Origin: Microdochium bolleyi
Lineage: Eukaryota > Ascomycota > Sordariomycetes > Xylariales > Microdochiaceae
NCBI GenBank assembly: GCA_001566295.1
Contig: KQ964264.1
Coordinates: 434,001 to 498,000, forward strand
DNA: 64,000 nucleotides
Direction: 5' to 3'
Positions within the stretch are counted from its first letter, which is position 1; each line of letters begins with the position of its first letter. The position numbers were made by a program, and so were the translations under genes. Positions 58,606 through 64,000 of the stretch are shown piece after piece. Below the pieces are notes generated by a model. That model ran no database searches, was not told the origin of the DNA, and worked only from the letters and a program-made list of their open reading frames with translations.

Positions 58606-60545
58606 ATGACCATGGATGCTTCGCCAGAGAGCATGCCTGCTCATGGCATCGTGCCAGGCACCGTTCGCCTAGTGGACTTGCACCAAAACGTCCGTGGCCT
58701 TCACGCTGGTCACGGCGATATCGTCCTCAATCCTGCTCCATCCAGCGACCCTGAAGATCCTCTAAACTGGACCCCACGGCGCAAACTTTTGTCTCTCGTG
58801 TGTCAGAGCTTGTGAGTCGCCCGGCGCCAGCCGGCTCACTTCTTCCCAGCGCTAATTTGCTCCTCTCAGATACACGTGGTTCACCGGCGTCTCACTATCA
58901 ACAGTCTACTCGGTCCTCGTTCCCTTGTCGAAGAATTCTGGCGTTTCGATCGCCACGCTCAATGAGGGCTCTGGGTATATGTTCTTACTGCTTGGCTGGG
59001 GCCTATTATTCTGGCAGCCTTTCGCCCTTCGCTACGGCAAGCGCCTTGTGTACCTGATATCCGTGCTTGGGGCTATCGTGAGTCAACGCTCCCTCTTGGC
59101 CTTGGCCGTGGGCCATCCCACCACAGCATTCGTCTTGCTAATCGTGAACAGGGAACCAGCATTTGGGGGTAAGTGCGATAACATAATATGATTCACATCT
59201 CTCTAACAAAGTGAACAGGGCGCATGTCACCAGTAATGGCGAGTGGCTGGCGAAGTGCATCCTCCAGGGCTTCTTCGTCTCCCCCATTGAAGCTCTACCT
59301 GAGATCTCCGTCACCGATATCGTCAGTATTCGCATGCTTGTCCCTGACATTCCCGGTCACAGAATATCACTAACGTTCTGGTTATCGTTGATTAGTACTT
59401 TACTCACGAACGGGGCACATATATGGGAATATACGCCTTTACGCTCGCCGGGAGTAACTATTTCACCCCAGTCATCTGCGGATTCATAGCAGAGTACCAA
59501 GGCTGGCAATGGGTGTTCTACTGGCCGGCCATATTTCTTGCTGTCGTCTTTGTGTTCTTGTTCTTCTTCATGGAAGAGACCAACTATATCCGCAAGAACA
59601 TCTCCGGAGCACTCCCACCTGCAGAATCTGCCTCCTCAGAGCAGGGCGTCGCACTGGACGAGATGGAGAAGACTATCTCTGCCGCTGCAGAATCAGCACC
59701 GGAATGTGAAGCCGGAGAGATTCACCTGCCAGCCAGGACCTACATGCAGAAACTCTCGCTATGGCGGCCGACTCCTGGCCTCAACATGCTCAGCCGCGCA
59801 GGCCGATCGCTTCGATACCTATCGTGGCCACTCATTGTTTATGCTGGGTTCTCCTATGGTTCTTATCTGGTCTGGTTCACTGTGCTCAACGCAACAGCCT
59901 CCATCATCTTGTCAGGAGAGCCGTACAACTTTCCTGCCTCCATGGTCGGCCTCAGCTACATCTCCTGCACAGTGGGTGTCATTGTTGGCGCCATTCTTTC
60001 TGGCCGCCTGAGTGACTGGCTGACAATCAAGCTTGCTCGTCGGAACGACGGTATCATGGAGGCCGAGCACCGGCTGTGGCCCTTTACCCTAGCCATGGTC
60101 ATGGTCCCTGGTGGACTCATCCTCTGGGGAGTGGGCGCGGCCCATGGAATCCACTGGTTCGGCCTGATCGTCGCAATGGGCTGTCTCGCAGCGGCGACGA
60201 CAATTGGCCTCACTCTATCCGTCAACTATCTCATCGACTGCTACCACGATATCAGCGGAGATGCTCTCGTCACTGTCATCATCATTCGAAACACTATGTC
60301 CTTTGCTGTTAGCTACGGGTGAGCCATTTCATTTTTCAATTTATACGATTTTGATCAGGCAGTTTGCTAACGCGCTACATAGTATAACCCCGTGGCTTAC
60401 TCAGCTCGGTTACCAAAACTGCTTCATCTCCGCAGCCTTCGTCAGCTTAGCTGCCACCTCTGTGTATCTCGTCGTTATCAAGTTTGGGAAGAGACTCCGG
60501 ATCCGGAGCGCTAGCAAGTACTTTGAGCTTGTGCAGGAATCGTAG
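58606..60545 (+). CDS. MFS transporter (DHA1-like, HOL1-type subgroup)
   Basis: Plasma-membrane proton-coupled carrier. Six exons, 58606-58811, 58870-59077, 59152-59168, 59219-59321, 59396-60318 and 60383-60545, give 539 residues. All introns are 50-74 bases and GT-AG. Exon 3 is only 17 bases (GTSIWG) and is needed to keep the frame. Family marks: the N-terminal DPEDPLNWTPRRK, the TM4-5 stretch GFFVSPIEALPEISVTDI then YFTHERGTYMGIYAFTLAG, and a central cytosolic loop rich in Glu/Ala around residue 270. Twelve hydrophobic helices are expected and the C-terminus is short (YFELVQES). The subgroup includes drug exporters and small organic-cation or ester carriers; direction and substrate are unknown. 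It is divergent from the amidase and upstream of the regulator. Confidence 0.9.
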
Positions 60546-60953
60546 CAAGGCCGTCTTCGCACTGCAATCATCATTGACATCAGAGATAAGACTTAGCCAC
60601 GCATAAATGCTACGCTCCTATCTCATGTGCTGCGCAGATCTTATCAGACTTGCCAGATCAAAGAATGCATCCGGGATAGATGCCTTGTGCTGTTATCTCT
60701 ATGCACAGTGCAGAACACCTTGACTAGTGTGCCTAGCGTCATGATAAGGGGAGGAGAATGCGGGGGAATGCCCGTTCAGGCTCGACGGCACACACCCAAG
60801 AGCAACGCACGGGGTCACGCGTAGTGCGCCCGCCCTTGACAAAGACCTGTTTTTTCTCGTTTTTTGAGGGTTCACAACCTTGGTCTCTGGATTACAGTAC
60901 TTCGCTTTGCTGGCCCAAGTCAAGGCTCTTACCATGATGTGCGACCCTAAGCC
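60546..60953. other. Intergenic region between MFS gene and regulator
   Basis: About 400 bases holding the transporter 3' flank and the regulator promoter. No TATA box is clear. Confidence 0.45.
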
Positions 60954-62605
60954 ATGACAACGAGCACCCGAGCAAGATTGAGAACCAAGACCGGCTGCAT
61001 GACCTGTAAGTTGTGAAAGAGCCTTAGTCCAGGGCAGTGGCTGATTGAGTGGACTTCACAGGCCGGCGCCGTAGGAAGAAATGCAATGAAGAGCTGCCAG
61101 TGTGTGGGGAGTGCCAAAACGCTGGCCGTGAGTGCCAGTGGCCGGCCACCGAGGATCTTGTCGACCGGCGATTCGCACGCCATCATGATTCGAGATACCG
61201 AGCCGTGTCAACACAATGCGACGTGAGCACCCCCAACACTACTGGGCGTCAACACCGCGACGAACGCCGCGCGTCCTCCCTCTCGCCCAGGTCGCCCTGC
61301 CTGTCGACAGTCCCGCACCTCCGTGCCCAGTCGAATGTCACCCACGTTCTCATGAGCCGAGAGTTACCTGCCATTCTCTCGCAGCATTTCGTTGAGCGTT
61401 ATTTTGATCTTATACTGTTGCCCAGCTCCCACCGTGGGTTCCATGACGATTGGCTGGCTGGGATCAAGAATCTCATGTCGTCGCACGATGGTCTGTATTA
61501 CTCCGTGCTAGCCTGCTCGGCATCTCACATTCATCTCTTGAATAATTCGACACCAGCCCAGTCGTTTTCCCTCCAGTACTACAGCAGCGCAACCAAAGCG
61601 CTCTCAGTTCAGCTTACGGGACCCGCGGATCCAGAGGACGACAACGGTCTGCTCATGACCGTGGTGCTATTATACCTCCACGGGGTAAGCACGCAATGCG
61701 ATATATGCAGAGTGTTTCGTGGAGAAACATAGACTGACACTTCCTAACAGTGTATGGGGCTCGGAACATACTCTGACATACCAATCCATGTCAATGCGGC
61801 CATGCGTATTGTGAGATCCCGCTTTCTCGAGGGATCCGGGACTATTCAGTACTTATTCGACCGGATCGCTGTGGAGAGCGTCCTCTATCAGATATTTCTG
61901 ATGAGTACTGGCCTTTGGACGCAGGCGCCAGAAGCTGACTTTACGTTTGACGACCATTTCTGGGGCCAGGCTGAAGATATACTTGACAGATGCCACCTAT
62001 TCCCCGGAAACGACACCGCGACTCTGAACAGCCCTGTGCTTGGGCTGCCACCCGCCCTCTTCAGGCTATCCTTCTTGTTGCGCTCGCAATTTGGATGTGG
62101 CCTTTTTCCGGATCCCGCTGTTGTCAATCAAGTACGCAGTGAGGTGGAGGATTGGGAACTCGCTCTCCTGCTTCTGGATGAGCCGTTTCCGTCGTTTGTG
62201 GAGCATAATAGTGCACCGCAAGCGGCGTACGAGGCCGAAGCGCAGCAAGTCCACAGAGACGCAAAGTGTCTGTATGCTCTGATAGCATCTCTTCTCCTGG
62301 GGCAGCTGGATCGCGACAACGATCCAGGCTCTGGTCCTCCCCTTCCAGAATCACCCGAGGCATGGCAGGTGGCCAAGGCCGTGCGGATACTGAAGCGACA
62401 CAAGCGCACCGTCGGATGGACAAAATGTTTCATTGGCAACTGGCCGGTATATACGATAGGCTTCTTCATGACTGCCTCCCAGGACCAGGAGCTTGTGCGG
62501 GACGACCTGCAACGACGGTGCGATGCGATGGGCTCTGCACAGGTGGCCCGCTTCAAACAAGACCTTGAAAAAGTTTGGGCACAGCGGCGTGGGGATTCAA
62601 TATAA
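60954..62605 (+). CDS. Zn(II)2Cys6 transcription factor, fungal-specific
   Basis: Nuclear DNA-binding regulator. Exons 60954-61005, 61062-61684 and 61751-62605 give 509 residues. The binuclear zinc cluster is Cys15-x2-Cys18-x6-Cys25-x6-Cys32-x2-Cys35-x6-Cys42, with basic RRRRKK between Cys18 and Cys25. The first intron (56 bases) splits the Cys18 codon, a position often seen in this class. Sites recognised by such proteins are CGG triplets. The rest (about 95-509) looks like the Fungal_trans_2 type of regulatory domain, with helices around LPAILSQHFVERYFDLI and SVLACSASHIH. Position next to the transporter and amidase suggests a pathway-specific activator, by inference. Its stop lies 113 bases from the alcohol-dehydrogenase stop. 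Confidence 0.9.
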
Positions 62606-62718
62606 GGATTTGAGTATTTTGCCTAAAATTCATGTAGCGTTCGCCAGTTTCTGGCAACCATCGTCTCCAGTGTTGATGTACATTACTCTGCCCACACGGG
62701 CATTCGTCCAGGGAATGC

Positions 62719-63993
62719 CTACTTGTCCTTTGGAGTCACCAGAATCTTGATCTCCTCTTCTGAACCTCCTACGAGCACCTCAAAGCCTTTCTGCACAATT
62801 TCCTCCAGATTGATACGACTTGTGATCATTCTCGCGATACCGTCAAATTTCCCTAAACAGTCTGAGTACGAGATCTGTATTAAAGTTGATCAGCACCTGC
62901 TTTAACATACCTGATGTGAAAGCAGCGACGGTTTCAGAAAAATCCTGCGCGCTGTACGCAAGGAAAGACTTGTACGTCAGTTCCTTGGAGATGAACCCGA
63001 AACGTGGGATTGCTGGCTGTGGGCGAGTGTCAGCTTTGTGGCTCAGAAACGAAAGACAACGCAAGCAAGGCAGTGACCTACGTCGACCTTGGGCAGAGCA
63101 AGATTTGCGTAGACTCCACGATATCGTAGGCACTCGCATCCAGATATAAAGCCTCGCTCTGCCCCAGCACAGTCAATGACGAAATCGACGCCTTCCCCGT
63201 CGGTGAGCTCTCGCACGCGCTTGACGACATCAGTCTCGACAGGATTGATGCTCTCGAGAATCATCGAGCCGAAGAACCTGCGGCGTGCAGCTGCTGGCTC
63301 GCTGACAATGATTGTGTCCGCGCCAAAGGCACGAAGCACGAAGACTGCAGCCACGCCGACAGGACCACCACCGATGACCAGTATGGGCTTGCCTGCGAAG
63401 CTGTCGGAGCCAAGTTGCCGTATCGCGTGCCAGGCGACTGCGAGAGGCTCAATGAGAGCAGCGGCCGCCAGGTCCGTGCCGTCCGGCAGGACGTGGATTT
63501 TCCGAGGGTCGACGGCCACCACTTCGGAGAGGCCGCCGCCGCCTCCCGAGAAGCCGAGAAATCCAGGGGTCTTGCAGAACTGCGCAGCATCCTCGTGACA
63601 CGCACGGCAGTCGTAGCAGTTGAGCCGCGGGTCAACCACAACTAGCTGGCCAGACTTGAAGTCAGACTCGGCCGGCGCGTGGGCAATGCGGCCAGTGAAC
63701 TCATGGCCAAAGGTGACAGGAATCACCCCACCCGTCAAAGGGTGCGCGCCTCGTTCCTTGGTCGGACACACAAATGGCCCTGTTCGTGTAAGCGTTTAAG
63801 AATGTGGGCTTGACAAGATGTCACCGGCGATGAGACGCGGATACGTCCACTTACCTGTTGTGTATTCGTGGAGGTCACTCCCACAAATGCCACACCACTC
63901 AACCTCGACCAGCACACTGTCCTCCGTCGCTGCTGGTGCATCTATCTGCTCGACTCGCAGGTCTCGCGCACTGTAGAATCTCGCAGCGCGCAT
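62719..63993 (-). CDS. Zinc alcohol dehydrogenase, (R,R)-butanediol/sorbitol-dehydrogenase-like
   Basis: Medium-chain NAD(P)-dependent dehydrogenase. Exons on the minus strand are 63993-63855, 63779-63082, 63016-62911 and 62852-62719, giving 358 residues. The joins keep EYTTGPFVCPTK and AAFTSGKFDGIARM in frame. Catalytic zinc ligands are Cys37 (GICGSDLHEY) and His72-Glu73 (TFGHEFTG). The structural zinc lobe has Cys101, Cys104, Cys107 and Cys115. The nucleotide-binding motif is VIGGGPVGVAA. The HPLTG...PVTFGHEF block is typical of 2,3-butanediol dehydrogenase relatives, though close cousins act on sorbitol, xylitol or threonine. There is no signal peptide. The coding sequence is complete but its promoter lies beyond the window (only 7 bases remain). 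Confidence 0.9.
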
Positions 63994-64000
63994 GCTGATA

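Noticed and set aside
49788..63993. Classical secondary-metabolite cluster
   Set aside because: No PKS, NRPS, terpene cyclase or prenyltransferase core gene lies within the window.
1..64000. tRNA and dispersed 5S rRNA genes
   Set aside because: Scanning for T-loop GGTTCRANYCC-like boxes and the fungal 5S start gave no convincing match; a covariance-model scan would be decisive.

Overview
The window looks like nuclear DNA of a filamentous ascomycete (Pezizomycotina, most likely Sordariomycetes). Genes are GC-rich, split by short GT-AG introns of about 50-200 bases, and scattered on both strands between long non-coding stretches. The families are fungal: PTH11-type receptors, a Zn(II)2Cys6 regulator, a CBM1-tailed GH62 arabinofuranosidase, a secreted tyrosinase, a GON7 KEOPS subunit and VPS39. 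The many secreted enzymes, two small secreted proteins and two PTH11-like receptors suggest a plant-associated or plant-degrading lifestyle; that is inference. No rRNA, tRNA, CRISPR, intact transposon, or PKS/NRPS core gene was seen. Exon joins were worked out by eye from splice signals, reading frame and family motifs.

Layout. 0-9 kb: low-affinity iron permease (+), an A/T-rich gap, a secreted PAF-acetylhydrolase-like hydrolase (+) and a secreted tyrosinase (+). 9-16 kb: a cytochrome P450 (-) and an unrecognised 1029-residue protein (-) with a regular repeat of about 44 residues. 17-27 kb: a small secreted protein (+), an M28 aminopeptidase (-), GON7 (+), VPS39 (-) and a sugar-alcohol-type short-chain dehydrogenase (+). 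27-46 kb is gene-poor: a PTH11-like receptor (+), a secreted bicovalent-FAD oxidase (-) and a second PTH11-like receptor (+) with seven introns. 45-49 kb: GH62-CBM1 (+) and a ten-cysteine secreted protein (+). 49.8-64 kb: GMC oxidoreductase (-), subtilisin-like protease (-), amidase (-), MFS transporter (+), Zn2Cys6 regulator (+) and zinc alcohol dehydrogenase (-).

How genes may work together. GON7 and VPS39 are housekeeping genes (tRNA modification, vacuole fusion). The PAF-AH-like hydrolase, tyrosinase, aminopeptidase, FAD oxidase, GH62, GMC enzyme and subtilase would be released from the cell. The last six genes have the make-up of a small catabolic or detoxification cluster: regulator, importer or exporter, amide hydrolysis, and alcohol oxidation by flavin and zinc enzymes. 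The substrate cannot be read from sequence. The most novel-looking item is the repeat protein at 12.2-15.4 kb.
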